Below are positions 9,581-19,494 of a stretch of DNA of 64,000 bases, piece by piece. The position numbers and the translations under genes were made by a program. Every line of letters starts with the position of its first letter. The first letter of the stretch is position 1. Under the pieces are notes generated by a model that saw only the letters and a list, made by a program, of their open reading frames with translations, did not search any database and had not been told where the DNA came from. The stretch spans positions 143,668-207,667 of the forward strand of contig JAFLCB010000005.1 of assembly GCA_017302795.1 (NCBI GenBank), written 5' to 3'. The stretch is from Deltaproteobacteria bacterium (GTDB taxonomy: Bacteria; Bdellovibrionota; Bdellovibrionia; Bdellovibrionales; JAMPXM01).

Positions 9581-9994
9581 ATGGGCATGTCAAGTTCAGG
9601 CGGCGGAAAAAGTCGAGTGGTCATGAGTGAGATCAATGTCACGCCCCTAGTGGATGTGATGCTCGTGCTGTTAATCATTTTCATGGTTACAGCACCGATG
9701 ATGCAGCAGGGGTTGGAAATTGAACTACCGGAAACCGCTGCCTCTGGAGTTTCTACCTCCGAAGAACCTTTCGTACTGGTAATTAATCGGGCGAAGAAAA
9801 TCACTGTCGGCGGGCAGCCCATTCCAATAGCGGATTTGCGAAAACGCCTTACTGCTATTTTTGAAAGACGTCCTAACAAGCAAATATATCTTCAGGCCGA
9901 TAAGTCCGTGGACTATGGATTCGTCGCCGAAACCATGGCTGAAGTTCGGGCCGCCGGAATAACGAATATTGGATTGGTGACCTTACCGAAATGA
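9581..9994 (+). CDS. tolR: TolR/ExbD-type motor protein
   Basis: This is a 137-residue ExbD/TolR family protein with one transmembrane helix (residues about 23-43). The helix carries the essential proton-path aspartate (Asp25 in TPLVDVMLVL) and is followed by a periplasmic domain. Together with TolQ it couples the proton gradient to TolA. It starts 4 bases after tolQ and its stop overlaps the ATG of the next gene (ATGA), so the three are translationally coupled. Two in-frame ATGs (9581 and 9587) are possible starts. Confidence 0.94.
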   Translation: MGMSSSGGGKSRVVMSEINVTPLVDVMLVLLIIFMVTAPMMQQGLEIELPETAASGVSTSEEPFVLVINRAKKITVGGQPIPIADLRKRLTAIFERRPNKQIYLQADKSVDYGFVAETMAEVRAAGITNIGLVTLPK

Positions 9995-10833
9995 TCGCAA
10001 ATCCTGGCTCAGAAAATCTGAACAATGAGAAGCTTGGCTTCATAAAAAATGATGCCTTCAGTTTTAAGCCAGCCCTGATTAAGTCGGCCGCTGCTCACAT
10101 CGTCATCGCACTCTTGCTGACGATTCGTGCCTATATTTTTCCCAATGAACCTTTGCGAATCGAAAGCGCCATCCGCGTCGATATTGTAGGACTGCCAGAA
10201 AAGTCGCAATCACTTCCACCGCCTATTGAAAATCCGCCGGCCGAGGCTGCTAAGACCGAAACCGTACCAGAGACCTCCAAAGAACTTCCACCGATTGAAA
10301 CTGCTAAGCCTGAAGCACCAAAAGATCCACCCGTGGTGTTAAAACCGAAAAAACCTGATCCAAAAAAGCAACGCAAAGACCAAGAGTCGGCACTCAAGCG
10401 CCTGCAAGCAATGGCGAAGTTGGACCAGCAAGCGCGAGTGGATGCGGCTCAAAAAGCGTTAACTGCGGCAAAAAATGCCCAAGCCGCCGTTCGCGGCAAT
10501 CAGATTTCAAAAGGCAACTCCCTGTCTGGCCTCACGCGCCTGGATCACGCAAAATATCTCGATGAACTCGAGGCGCGCGTCAAATCGCAATGGCGCCCCC
10601 CTAAGTTTTTAGCTTCATCGAAACTGCGGGTGCGTGTTGTTCTTCTCATTGACTCGAGCGGATCGATTTTAAAGAAATCTATTGTTCAATCGTCTGGCAA
10701 CAACGTTTTCGACGAGTCCGCGATTCAAGCAATTGAAGCCGCGCAGCCGTTGAAGGCGCCACCCGAAACTCTTCAAGGCCTGCTTTCCACGCAAGGTGTT
10801 GAACTCGACTTAGAGCCTAGCTCGTTCCGCTAA
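9991..10833 (+). CDS. tolA: TolA-like energy transducer with TonB-type C-terminus
   Basis: This is a 280-residue protein with one transmembrane helix (residues about 27-47). A Pro/Glu/Lys-rich stretch (70-125) follows, then an Ala/Gln/Lys-rich helix typical of TolA domain II (130-170). The C-terminal domain (190-280) has the TonB/TolA pattern with SQWRPP and DESAIQAIEAA. It spans the periplasm to link the TolQR motor to TolB and the outer membrane. It could also be called a TonB-family protein, but its position between tolR (4-base overlap) and tolB makes TolA the better name. Confidence 0.88.
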   Translation: MIANPGSENLNNEKLGFIKNDAFSFKPALIKSAAAHIVIALLLTIRAYIFPNEPLRIESAIRVDIVGLPEKSQSLPPPIENPPAEAAKTETVPETSKELPPIETAKPEAPKDPPVVLKPKKPDPKKQRKDQESALKRLQAMAKLDQQARVDAAQKALTAAKNAQAAVRGNQISKGNSLSGLTRLDHAKYLDELEARVKSQWRPPKFLASSKLRVRVVLLIDSSGSILKKSIVQSSGNNVFDESAIQAIEAAQPLKAPPETLQGLLSTQGVELDLEPSSFR

Positions 10834-10894
10834 ACTGAAGTGACGTACGGATATTTATTGGCGACACTCGGATAAGCGACCAAGGAGTACCAAC

Positions 10895-12292
10895 GTGATG
10901 CGAGTTCTATTTCAAACTGCGATTTGTTTTTCTGTCTTCTGCTTCACGCAATCGTCCGCCGCTCAAGACGCTGTCGGAAGCGGCGCCTACATCAAGATCA
11001 CGGACGCCAACTTTCGAAAAAGCCTGATGGCGCTTCCTCCGTTTCAATTCCAAGGAGTTGCAGCCACCAGCCCACAACATTTGAAAATAGGAAAAGAACT
11101 TTTCGACGTCTTTCGAAATGATATGGAAACAAGCGGCTATTTCGAGTTTATCAAACCCGCGGCTTTTCTTGAAGACTCCGCAAAAGTGGGATTAAAGCCA
11201 GCCGGACAAGAGACTAACGGGTTTAAGTTTGAAAGCTGGAAACAAATTGGCACGGACTTTCTTGTTCGCGTTGGATATCGAATCATAGGCGACGAATTAA
11301 GCGTCGATACTTACACTTATTTTGTCGGCCAGTCTAAGCTCGTGCTTGGGAAAACGTATAAAGCGAAAATTTCAGATTCGCGAACGATCGCTCACACTTT
11401 CGCAAACGACGTCGTCAAGGAGCTGACCGGCAAGCAAGGAATGTTTTTGTCGAAAATCGTTACCTCGCGGACGACCGCGAAGGGCCAAAAAGAAATTTTC
11501 ATAATGGATTGGGACGGTGCAAATCCAAGACAAGTTTCAACCCATAAATCGATCGCTCAGTCGCCGACGTGGTCTTACAGTGGAAGTATGATCGCTTACT
11601 CAGCTTTCGCCTATCACGCAAAAGAGAAGCGACGGAACTTGGATCTCTTTACCTATGACACCACCAACGGCAGACGCTTTCTAGTTTCCTATAGAACTGG
11701 AATAAATTCTGGCTCCTCTTTTATTCCTGGGGATCGGCATCTTCTGCTGACAATCTCGAATTCCGGCAACCCTGACCTCTACAAAATGTCGCTCGACGGA
11801 AAAAATCTTGAACGCATTACCAACGGGCCTCGCGGCGCAATGAACGTCGAACCCGCCATGAGCGCTGACGGCAAGCGCATCGCATTTTCGTCCGATCGAA
11901 GTGGCCGACCCCACATCTTTGTCATGAACTCGGATGGTTCAAATATCAAACGAATCACAATAGCAGGTGAGTACAATTCTTCTCCACGTTGGTCGCCAGA
12001 TGGGCAACGACTGGTTTTCGCTGGCTACGACAAAGGTCATTTCGACCTCTTCACCGTCAATGCAGATGGATCTGACATGATCCGCCTCACTTCCGCGAAA
12101 AAACCGAATGGAAAAATGGCCGATAACGAAGACCCTAGCTATTCGCCGGACGGGCGGCACATACTTTTCGTCAGCAATCGCACCGGCGCGAATCAGCTGT
12201 ATCTCGTGACCACGGATGGCGAAACGGAAAAAAGAATCACCTACGACAACCATCAGTATTTCAAACCCCAGTGGTCACCGTCGTTTGATTAG
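10895..12292 (+). CDS. tolB: Tol-Pal system protein TolB
   Basis: This is a 465-residue periplasmic protein with a signal peptide (cleavage near SSA-AQ, residue 23). A TolB N-terminal alpha/beta domain runs to about residue 175, followed by a six-bladed propeller of PD40/WD40-like repeats (PTWSYSG, AMSADGKRIAFSSD, PRWSPDGQRLVF, PSYSPDGRHILF). TolB connects TolA with the peptidoglycan-binding lipoprotein Pal. GGAG at 10884 serves a GTG at 10895 or an ATG at 10898. No pal gene follows in this window, unlike the usual tolB-pal order. Confidence 0.96.
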   Translation: MMRVLFQTAICFSVFCFTQSSAAQDAVGSGAYIKITDANFRKSLMALPPFQFQGVAATSPQHLKIGKELFDVFRNDMETSGYFEFIKPAAFLEDSAKVGLKPAGQETNGFKFESWKQIGTDFLVRVGYRIIGDELSVDTYTYFVGQSKLVLGKTYKAKISDSRTIAHTFANDVVKELTGKQGMFLSKIVTSRTTAKGQKEIFIMDWDGANPRQVSTHKSIAQSPTWSYSGSMIAYSAFAYHAKEKRRNLDLFTYDTTNGRRFLVSYRTGINSGSSFIPGDRHLLLTISNSGNPDLYKMSLDGKNLERITNGPRGAMNVEPAMSADGKRIAFSSDRSGRPHIFVMNSDGSNIKRITIAGEYNSSPRWSPDGQRLVFAGYDKGHFDLFTVNADGSDMIRLTSAKKPNGKMADNEDPSYSPDGRHILFVSNRTGANQLYLVTTDGETEKRITYDNHQYFKPQWSPSFD

Positions 12293-14810
12293 CCTGCGGG
12301 AACTCTCCTCGTACTCTGACGCTGAAAAGCAGGCCGCAAGTTCGTGGCCAGCGATCCGGCGCTACCTGCCGCTCGTTGAACGTGGTCCGTTAGAAAATCC
12401 TGTTTCCAATCTCAAGCTCGTTCGTCACAAAGCCTGGCTTGAATGCGCCCTGGCGCTATTTCACGAAACCGCTTCCGATCGTGAGGTCTGCAGTTATTGG
12501 AGCAACGCCGCTGATCGGCACATTGCAGAGGCAGCAAATCTCTCTGGTCTGGATCGTCTGCCGGTTGCTATTTTTGCGTTAGGAAAGCTTGGCGCGGAAG
12601 AACTGAACCTTTCAAGTGACGTGGATCTGATTCTTGTCGCAGAAGATGGACTCGCCCCGCCTCTTAAAGAAGCTCGAGAGTTTATAAAAATATTAAGTGA
12701 CGCAGATGAATGGGGCTTCTGCCACCGTGTTGACATCACCATACGCCCCGGGGGATCCGCCTCCGCTATGGTGCCAAGTGTATCACAGTTCGAGAATCAC
12801 TACGGCTATCAAGGTGAAGCGTGGGAACGCCTTGCGCTGATTCGCCTTCGTCCGATTTTGCTCTCTCCAAACGCGCAGTTAAAAATTGAACGAGACCGAA
12901 TTCAGGATGAGGTTTTAAAGTTTTCACTTGGCTTTTCGTTTCGTCGCCATCTCGACTATTCTGTTTTCGAAGAACTGCGTCTTTTGCTTAGCAGAATTCG
13001 AAGCGAGTACTCGCCAAAGTCCAACAACGAAGTCCATTTGAAACTTCACGGTGGCTGCATTCGTGACCTCGAACTTTTCGTCCACGCGCTTCAGAGTATT
13101 CACGGCGGGCGTCGCCGGGATCTCATCGTTCGGCGCACCGACGATGCCATCGAAGCGCTGTCTGATGCGGGACTCCTGTCCACAGAAGAGCGGGATGACC
13201 TCATACGAATATACTGGTTTTATCGGGGGATAGAAAATCGCCTTCAAGCCTTCGAAGACTTTCAAACTTATCGAGTCGTTGATAGCGAGGATGTCCACAA
13301 AATTAAATTCGAAGCGCAGCGGGTGATTCAAATTTCCGAAGCTGGTTTTCCCACCACCACCATATCTGCGCTTCCTTCGATCGATTCGCTTGTCGCGATG
13401 GGTTTCCGGCGAGAAATTGCTACCGACGCTCTCGATGAACTTCAAAAAACGAAAGTCCTGTCTAGAAAATCTGAACGTGACGAGCGGGAAAAGAATTTGT
13501 TTTTGTCCAACTTCTTTAACGTTCTTGCAACAAGCGGCGGCGATCTAGATTTAGGCCTCGGGCTGCTTGTCGATTTTGTTAAAGGCACTCGCGCCAAAGC
13601 GACACTCTTTTCGATGCTCAACCGAGAATCCACTTTGGTGAAGCAACTGGCTTTGCTATTTGGCGTTTCGCCTTGGGCCGGGTCAGTGCTTAGCTCTCGA
13701 CCAGAACTTTTGGACTCTTTCATTCTTCGACAGGATATCGATCTCATAGAAGAATTCCGCACAAAGAAAGATATTTCTTTCGTACTTGATTCGCTTTCTG
13801 AACGTCGCTTGATGGGCGAACTCATCGCCATTCTCAACTATCTCGAGACAAAAGACCTCGAAACGTGCACGGAAAATCTCACGTCATTGGCCGATCAAAT
13901 TGCGTCTGACCTCATGATCGTGAGTGCCGAAGAAATCGGCTGCGCCCCGCTTGGAATCGTAGCCCTTGGCAAGTGGGGCGGGAAAGAACTTGGCGTGCGC
14001 TCTGATCTCGATTTCGTTTTTTATACGAAAGACGATCCGACTTCCGAGCAACAGAGACTCGCGAGAAGGTTTTTAAATCGTATGACCGAGGCCCACAAAG
14101 GTGGAGCGCTATATGCGATCGACCTACGCCTGCGCCCAAGTGGCCATGCCGGTCCGATGCTGGTTCAAGAATCGGCGCTTAGAAATCATCTTTCTACAAC
14201 CGCCGAAGCTTGGGAGAGACAAAGTTGGCTTCGCGCCCGGTCACTGCCTCGACTGCCCCATCATTTGGATCCCGGCCTAAAGACCGCTATCCTTCGTCGA
14301 GGACTTTCTAGCGAGGATGAAACCAAGCTGTCCGAAATTGCCGACAAATTGTTTAAACCAGTTCCTTCACCGAGTTTGAGTGGAACAGCAAAGACTTTGG
14401 TCGATCTCAAGCTGGTACACGGCGGCCTCGCCCCGATCGAATTCGCGGCACAGATTTCTCTTTTAAAACACGGAGATCGATTCGCCTCGACTATAGGGAA
14501 CAATCCACCATTAACGCTTGAGACCTCGACACGGAGCATGGTTCAATTTTTAGAGGAGCATTCGAAGTCTGACCATGACGGCTGGGCTGGATGCGGGCCG
14601 CGCTTGAGAGAATTGCACGATTGGTTCAGGGGCCTTGAACAGGCCGCCAGAATCACGGGCGATCATGCAGGATCGGCTTTAAAATTGGAGTCGCCAGAAT
14701 TCGAACGCTTGGCAAAAACAGTTGGCACATCTGCCACTGTCCTCAGGCAGAAGATTCTTGTGTCTCTCGAAGAGTCTTCCAAGTCGCTGAAGATTCTTTT
14801 GGGTCGCTAG
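12216..14810 (+). CDS. glnE: glutamine synthetase adenylyltransferase/deadenylase GlnE
   Basis: This is an up-to-864-residue protein with the two nucleotidyltransferase modules of GlnE. The N-terminal module has ALGKLGAEELNLSSDVD (about residues 121-137); the C-terminal one has ALGKWGGKELGVRSDLD (about 581-597). GlnE adenylylates and deadenylylates glutamine synthetase in response to nitrogen status relayed by PII. The ATG at 12216 lies inside tolB and would give a 77-base overlap; the TTG at 12285, nearly abutting the tolB stop, is an alternative, and neither has a strong ribosome site. It is about 80 residues shorter than the E. coli enzyme, mostly at the N-terminus. Placement directly behind tolB is unusual. 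Confidence 0.9.
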   Translation: MAKRKKESPTTTISISNPSGHRRLISLRELSSYSDAEKQAASSWPAIRRYLPLVERGPLENPVSNLKLVRHKAWLECALALFHETASDREVCSYWSNAADRHIAEAANLSGLDRLPVAIFALGKLGAEELNLSSDVDLILVAEDGLAPPLKEAREFIKILSDADEWGFCHRVDITIRPGGSASAMVPSVSQFENHYGYQGEAWERLALIRLRPILLSPNAQLKIERDRIQDEVLKFSLGFSFRRHLDYSVFEELRLLLSRIRSEYSPKSNNEVHLKLHGGCIRDLELFVHALQSIHGGRRRDLIVRRTDDAIEALSDAGLLSTEERDDLIRIYWFYRGIENRLQAFEDFQTYRVVDSEDVHKIKFEAQRVIQISEAGFPTTTISALPSIDSLVAMGFRREIATDALDELQKTKVLSRKSERDEREKNLFLSNFFNVLATSGGDLDLGLGLLVDFVKGTRAKATLFSMLNRESTLVKQLALLFGVSPWAGSVLSSRPELLDSFILRQDIDLIEEFRTKKDISFVLDSLSERRLMGELIAILNYLETKDLETCTENLTSLADQIASDLMIVSAEEIGCAPLGIVALGKWGGKELGVRSDLDFVFYTKDDPTSEQQRLARRFLNRMTEAHKGGALYAIDLRLRPSGHAGPMLVQESALRNHLSTTAEAWERQSWLRARSLPRLPHHLDPGLKTAILRRGLSSEDETKLSEIADKLFKPVPSPSLSGTAKTLVDLKLVHGGLAPIEFAAQISLLKHGDRFASTIGNNPPLTLETSTRSMVQFLEEHSKSDHDGWAGCGPRLRELHDWFRGLEQAARITGDHAGSALKLESPEFERLAKTVGTSATVLRQKILVSLEESSKSLKILLGR

Positions 14811-14822
14811 TATGGAGGCCTT

Positions 14823-15917
14823 GTGTTTTTTTTCGGTGTTTTTCTAGCCGCCTTTTCCGTTTCGGTCTTTACCGTCTCCGAGGTTTCGGCACAGGCGGAG
14901 GTACCCACGAATCCACCGCCATCGTCCATGCAATATCAACCTCAAGTTCCGTCGCAAACTTCTAGCGGGATGCCGACTGGCGTTTTACCACCAACACAGG
15001 GTGTGCCCGCAAACACATCTCCCTCGCAGTTTATCCCAATGGCACTTCCGCCGTCTGCCGGGAGCTTCGTCCCAGTAATGCCTGTGCCTGTGGTCCCGCA
15101 AGGAGTACCGAACAACTATAACACTCCTTCAAATCAACCGCGAAAAGACGAACTACGCTCTGAGATCGTCAATTATAGCGACGAAGTCGAAGAGAGGCCC
15201 GTATTGGTTGTGAAAACTTCGGAGGGCGAATTCAAGGTCCGTGTTGCCGCAGATATCAACCGGCAAACTGTCGCACACTTCATGGGACTCGCTCAGGGCG
15301 CCAAAGAATTTATTGACGTGCGCACAGGAAAAAAAGTTCGACGCCCCTTTTACACCGGTCTCAACTGCCACCGCGTACTCAAAGGCGTACTCATTCAGTG
15401 CGGCTGCCCGTTCGGAAACGGTCGGGGTAACCCAGGTGTCCTTGTGGATAACGAAACTGCATCGAGCTTGAAGTTTGATAAACCAGGAATCGTTGCGATG
15501 TCGTTACAGACGGAAGAAAAAAGTGGCATCACGAATGATATAAAAGACACCAACGGCAGTCAGTTTTTTATTTCGCTCGCAGCGATGCCCGAGTTCACCG
15601 GAAAATATTCTATTTTAGGCGAAATTACGGGGGGAATGGACACGATTCGAAAAATTGCATCGACACCAACCGGCCCCACGGATCGACCAATCAAGCGTGT
15701 GGTCATCTTTTCGATAGACCCCGATATTCCCGCCGCACTTCCAATTTCACCGGCAATTTCACCGGTCGTTTCACCCGGCCTTTCTCCCGCCGCGGGCGCA
15801 ACCGCGCCGGGCTCTCCGCCGGTTGCTACAGATCCGATGGCCCAGCCCGGTAGTCTCCAGCCACCGGCTCCTGGCCTCGGAGTTGACCCCTTCGCGCTTC
15901 CACCAGCTGGCCCCTAG
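14823..15917 (+). CDS. secreted cyclophilin-type peptidyl-prolyl isomerase
   Basis: This is a 364-residue protein with a signal peptide (residues 1-24, ending VSA-QA). A Pro/Gln-rich linker (25-115) follows, then a cyclophilin domain (about 122-300) with CHRVLKG, GSQFFISL and FTGKYSILGEI, and a Pro/Ala-rich tail with PAISPVVSP-type repeats. Cyclophilins isomerise X-Pro bonds; this one probably acts on folding envelope proteins. Phe and Tyr replace the eukaryotic Trp/His pair, as in bacterial PpiA. The start is a GTG with GGAGG seven bases upstream. It follows glnE by 12 bases and is likely co-transcribed. Confidence 0.88.
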   Translation: MFFFGVFLAAFSVSVFTVSEVSAQAEVPTNPPPSSMQYQPQVPSQTSSGMPTGVLPPTQGVPANTSPSQFIPMALPPSAGSFVPVMPVPVVPQGVPNNYNTPSNQPRKDELRSEIVNYSDEVEERPVLVVKTSEGEFKVRVAADINRQTVAHFMGLAQGAKEFIDVRTGKKVRRPFYTGLNCHRVLKGVLIQCGCPFGNGRGNPGVLVDNETASSLKFDKPGIVAMSLQTEEKSGITNDIKDTNGSQFFISLAAMPEFTGKYSILGEITGGMDTIRKIASTPTGPTDRPIKRVVIFSIDPDIPAALPISPAISPVVSPGLSPAAGATAPGSPPVATDPMAQPGSLQPPAPGLGVDPFALPPAGP

Positions 15918-16179
15918 GTCTTTCTGGCTATCTTCTCGACAACGCCTGACGTGCGCCCGCTCGACGCCGCACGAGTGACACTTTTCGTCGCCGGCCGTCA
16001 CAAAAGGCACCCGCCGGTCATCTTGAATCCTATATAAAATCAGGATGTTAGAGTTTTGCCGTTGGAGGCAGGTCTTGGACCTTCCGTCGCGAATCGGTAG
16101 CGCATTTTGCATAACTCTTCACCGCTACGCTCAAGGCTATTGGTCAATAGCAATTGGTTTGTCGCGCTGAAGGAGACGA

Positions 16180-19100
16180 ATGATGAAACTCAAGCCGGTC
16201 AGATTTCTTGGGATGAAACGATTTCTCGGCCTGCCGTTCGCTTTCGTATTCATTTTTATTCAGGCATTTGCACCGACTTTAGCTGCACAGCAAACTAACC
16301 AGCCCGCACCGGTGAGCACTGCACATGGTGCGAAGCTTGTTCCGCAAACGGTTCCACCCACAACACAAGAAGTCGACATCTTTAGCTTTCGCGACCCAAA
16401 AACCGACGAGCTCATAAAAGTAAAATACCTACCGACGTCACGCGAACAACTTCGCAAATATGCTCCTTCAAAAGTACGCGCGATGATGGCCGGCTTCCCG
16501 CCGAAACCCGGCATCAAGGGACTAGCGAAAGATTTTGTCATCGATCTCCCGGCCGAGTTCATTGCGTTTACCGGCGCGATGCTTCTCAGTTCTTCTCTAC
16601 ATACCAACAACGACCCCGCATCAATGAAGCACTTCATTGATCAAAATATTTTAGACCCCGCGGCCTACGCGAGCTTCGCGGGCTTCCTTGTGGGAAGCCG
16701 CGCCTCCCATGCCTTCTTTAAGGCTACTGGTCATGCGTACGATCCCTACCGAAGTGATTTTCACTATACCACTGGCGTGATGGCGAACACCGACATAGAT
16801 GACCCGAAGCACCCTGGAAGAAAATTAAAAATCCCGACCGCGCTGAATGGTGCAAACTCCGTTGTCGTTGGCGATGTCGAAACGCGCGCCAATATTGCAA
16901 ATGTGCGATCAACCGCAGTGCCTGGCCCCCAGACACGGAAGCAACGCTTGTTTTCGCCGTTGATGAACCCAATGGGTCTTGCAGTCGGAATGGGTTTCAG
17001 CAGCGTGATTCACGAACTTCTTGCCGATCAAGATATTCGCGCATGCTCTAAGGCACGCAGCACGCCGTCTATTCCGACGGCTGCAGCGGACGAAATCTGC
17101 GACAAGGCCTGGGAAAATTGGGCACTTTCAAAAAAGGCCGCCGATTATACTCCCGATATGCTAGCCCTTGGCACCACGGCCATCATTCAAACCTATGCCG
17201 TCAACCGCTTCCTACCCTGGGCCGTTGAAGCCGTGGCCGTTAGAACCGGTGCCGAGCGATACATTCCATTTGTTTTCAAAGGATTCCGTGTCGCGAGAGT
17301 GTTCGGCGTAAATCACCCCGTAGGCCGTTTCGCGATGTCGATCGGACACATTGCGATCTTCATGGAAATCGTTCACCCGCTGACACCGTGGTTTAAGAAA
17401 CCATTTGAAAGCGTGCGCCAAGGTGCTGCGCTTGCAAAACAGATTCGGGACATTCGCGCCGAACTCGGGCGAGCAGAAAAAAACGCGTGGGTTTGGGAAC
17501 CGGTAAAGTACGATCAATCGTACTGCATGGTCGACGATATGGGAAACAGCATAGACATGTCAGGCAGCATAATGGACTTTGAGATGGGCTGCACCCTTCC
17601 TGAACAGCCGACCCCTGGCCACTTATTGAAAAAACACGCTGAGCGCCAAACTAAATGGCGGGAGTTCCTTCTACAGGATGGCTTCGCTGCGCACAAAAAC
17701 TGGCAAGACTACGTCAGTCGATTTACGACGATGTACTCGAACGCGACAAATTATTACGAGCAAGTTATTCGGCATATAAACTTTCAGCGCTACGACGAGC
17801 GTGCGAAAATCAACCCAAGTGTGCTCTTCACCGAACAACCACTCTACGGGATTTCAGCGGACGGCCAAGATTACAGTGTCGCATCAAAACGAAAAGCTGT
17901 TGCGGCCGCAAAAGATTGGCTGAACGAGTATTTAAAAGCTGCCGAACAGAGTAAGCGCCGCCTGCATTCGACCGAACGATCCAATTTGCCGATCATCCAC
18001 GCCGGTCTTCTTGCTTTCGATCCACAGTCAGACATCAAGGCGCTTGCGCCGGTGGAATTGGGTTTCAGAAATCTAGACGGGATGAATCCGGAACAAAGAG
18101 CCGATCTCGAAGAGCGTGTGCGCGAGCGCATGCTGGTGAAGTCGCTTACGATTTTGCGTGAGGTTTTGGCGAAAGACGTCGTGTATTCGGATCGCCATGT
18201 CCAATTTTTATCGGGTGATCAAGTCTCTGAGTACTATAAAAGACTTTCTGAAAATAACCCGTTCATGAAAATTCGCGTGCTGCTTGGAAATCCCGAACCC
18301 ATGGGTCCAGGTCTCGCGTTCATTCGCGGAGGGAACGATGACCCAACCGTCATCGAACAAAACACCAAATCAAATCATCCAGACGGCATCAGCCGCGCAT
18401 CGACCAACTCGATGTCGGAATACATGCTGGCATCAATGGTTTGCGGACCAGAAATAGATCCAAAAATTTCCAACTCAGAAAAGATCAAAATCTATTATCT
18501 GAAAATGAAAGATTCCAAGTTCGAATCCAAGCTCCGGGAATTGGGACTCGGCGGTCGGCCGCAAGACGCGACGGATCCCGGCGTCCTCATTGCGGTTCAA
18601 GAACACCTCGACGAAATCACAGGAAAAGAAACTCGAATCGTTCCTCGCTGGAGCAAGAATTCGTCGATCACTGACTGGTCAGGATTCCGAATGGATTTCC
18701 GTCCGCCTAAAATCGTGTCTGGAATTCCTGATGGTCTTTGCAACACGCTTCCGCCGAATGCAAATCGAGACAAAGTCATGTTCAATATACATGAAGCCAA
18801 ATGGAAAATCGGTTCTGAAACATTCAACGGGATGGTCGACATCGTTCGACGCAAAATTCGCACTGAGATCGTTGGCACCAGTGCTCCACCCGAAGATAAA
18901 AATACCGCCTGGGAAGATTCCTTTAACAACTGGTGGACCGAAAAAGTCGATCGCCATATTGAAAAAACTGTCGAAGATCTTCGCATTCGATACAAAAACA
19001 TCGTTCGCGAAACCTATCTTCCGGCACTTCTTGGCAAGCAAGAGGGTTGGCTAGCCAGCTACCTTCGTGGCCTCAATATGCCCCTCTCCTTTGTTGGCTG

Positions 19101-19494
19101 GGGAGTCAAACTAGGTGCGCTGGAATCCTTAAATGCCGAGCTTGATTTTTATCTCGACGTTCTCCGGAAGACGACCCGCAATGCGCCGGGTTTCGATGCG
19201 ACCGCGACGAATCTGCGGACTGAAATCAAAAACATGGGTGAACTAGTTTCCGACATTGATTTCGTGGACCGAAAGGGAGCCGACGCAAAAGCAGCGGTCG
19301 AAGCCAGAAGAGTCGCAGTGGAAGTACGCTTTAAGGAGCTCGTCACAATCGTCGAAAATTCCGAAAAAAACGCCAAGCCATCAACTGAAATCAAGGAAGT
19401 CCAATTGCAAAGTATTAAGAATATTCAAGGACTTGTGGGCGAGCTTGATTCCTATTGGGGCATCATTCGCGGCATTCAGGTCCTAGGCCAATAA
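16180..19494 (+). CDS. large secreted or periplasmic protein of unknown function
   Basis: This is a 1104-residue protein. AAGGAG lies just upstream of the ATG pair at 16180/16183, and a signal peptide (residues 1-35, ending LAA-QQ) directs export. Several moderately hydrophobic stretches occur in the first third (about residues 125-140, 160-175, 320-340 and 385-400), so membrane association is possible. The second half is charged and predicted helical, with long Lys/Glu-rich runs. I recognise no domain. It stands alone, with 262 bases before it and 258 after it. Even codon use and a good ribosome site argue that it is a real gene. Confidence 0.75.
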   Translation: MMKLKPVRFLGMKRFLGLPFAFVFIFIQAFAPTLAAQQTNQPAPVSTAHGAKLVPQTVPPTTQEVDIFSFRDPKTDELIKVKYLPTSREQLRKYAPSKVRAMMAGFPPKPGIKGLAKDFVIDLPAEFIAFTGAMLLSSSLHTNNDPASMKHFIDQNILDPAAYASFAGFLVGSRASHAFFKATGHAYDPYRSDFHYTTGVMANTDIDDPKHPGRKLKIPTALNGANSVVVGDVETRANIANVRSTAVPGPQTRKQRLFSPLMNPMGLAVGMGFSSVIHELLADQDIRACSKARSTPSIPTAAADEICDKAWENWALSKKAADYTPDMLALGTTAIIQTYAVNRFLPWAVEAVAVRTGAERYIPFVFKGFRVARVFGVNHPVGRFAMSIGHIAIFMEIVHPLTPWFKKPFESVRQGAALAKQIRDIRAELGRAEKNAWVWEPVKYDQSYCMVDDMGNSIDMSGSIMDFEMGCTLPEQPTPGHLLKKHAERQTKWREFLLQDGFAAHKNWQDYVSRFTTMYSNATNYYEQVIRHINFQRYDERAKINPSVLFTEQPLYGISADGQDYSVASKRKAVAAAKDWLNEYLKAAEQSKRRLHSTERSNLPIIHAGLLAFDPQSDIKALAPVELGFRNLDGMNPEQRADLEERVRERMLVKSLTILREVLAKDVVYSDRHVQFLSGDQVSEYYKRLSENNPFMKIRVLLGNPEPMGPGLAFIRGGNDDPTVIEQNTKSNHPDGISRASTNSMSEYMLASMVCGPEIDPKISNSEKIKIYYLKMKDSKFESKLRELGLGGRPQDATDPGVLIAVQEHLDEITGKETRIVPRWSKNSSITDWSGFRMDFRPPKIVSGIPDGLCNTLPPNANRDKVMFNIHEAKWKIGSETFNGMVDIVRRKIRTEIVGTSAPPEDKNTAWEDSFNNWWTEKVDRHIEKTVEDLRIRYKNIVRETYLPALLGKQEGWLASYLRGLNMPLSFVGWGVKLGALESLNAELDFYLDVLRKTTRNAPGFDATATNLRTEIKNMGELVSDIDFVDRKGADAKAAVEARRVAVEVRFKELVTIVENSEKNAKPSTEIKEVQLQSIKNIQGLVGELDSYWGIIRGIQVLGQ

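Noticed and set aside
12924..13445. 173-residue minus-strand frame inside glnE
   Set aside because: It is antisense to a conserved part of GlnE with no ribosome site or homology.
14823..15917. Loss of the Trp/His pair in the cyclophilin active site
   Set aside because: Phe and Tyr at these positions are usual in bacterial periplasmic cyclophilins, so it is not evidence of inactivity.
15918..16179. Possible promoter around TATATAAAAT at 16031-16040
   Set aside because: The AT box is good but no -35 element lies at a suitable distance; the rest of the 262-base gap shows no gene or RNA that I can support.
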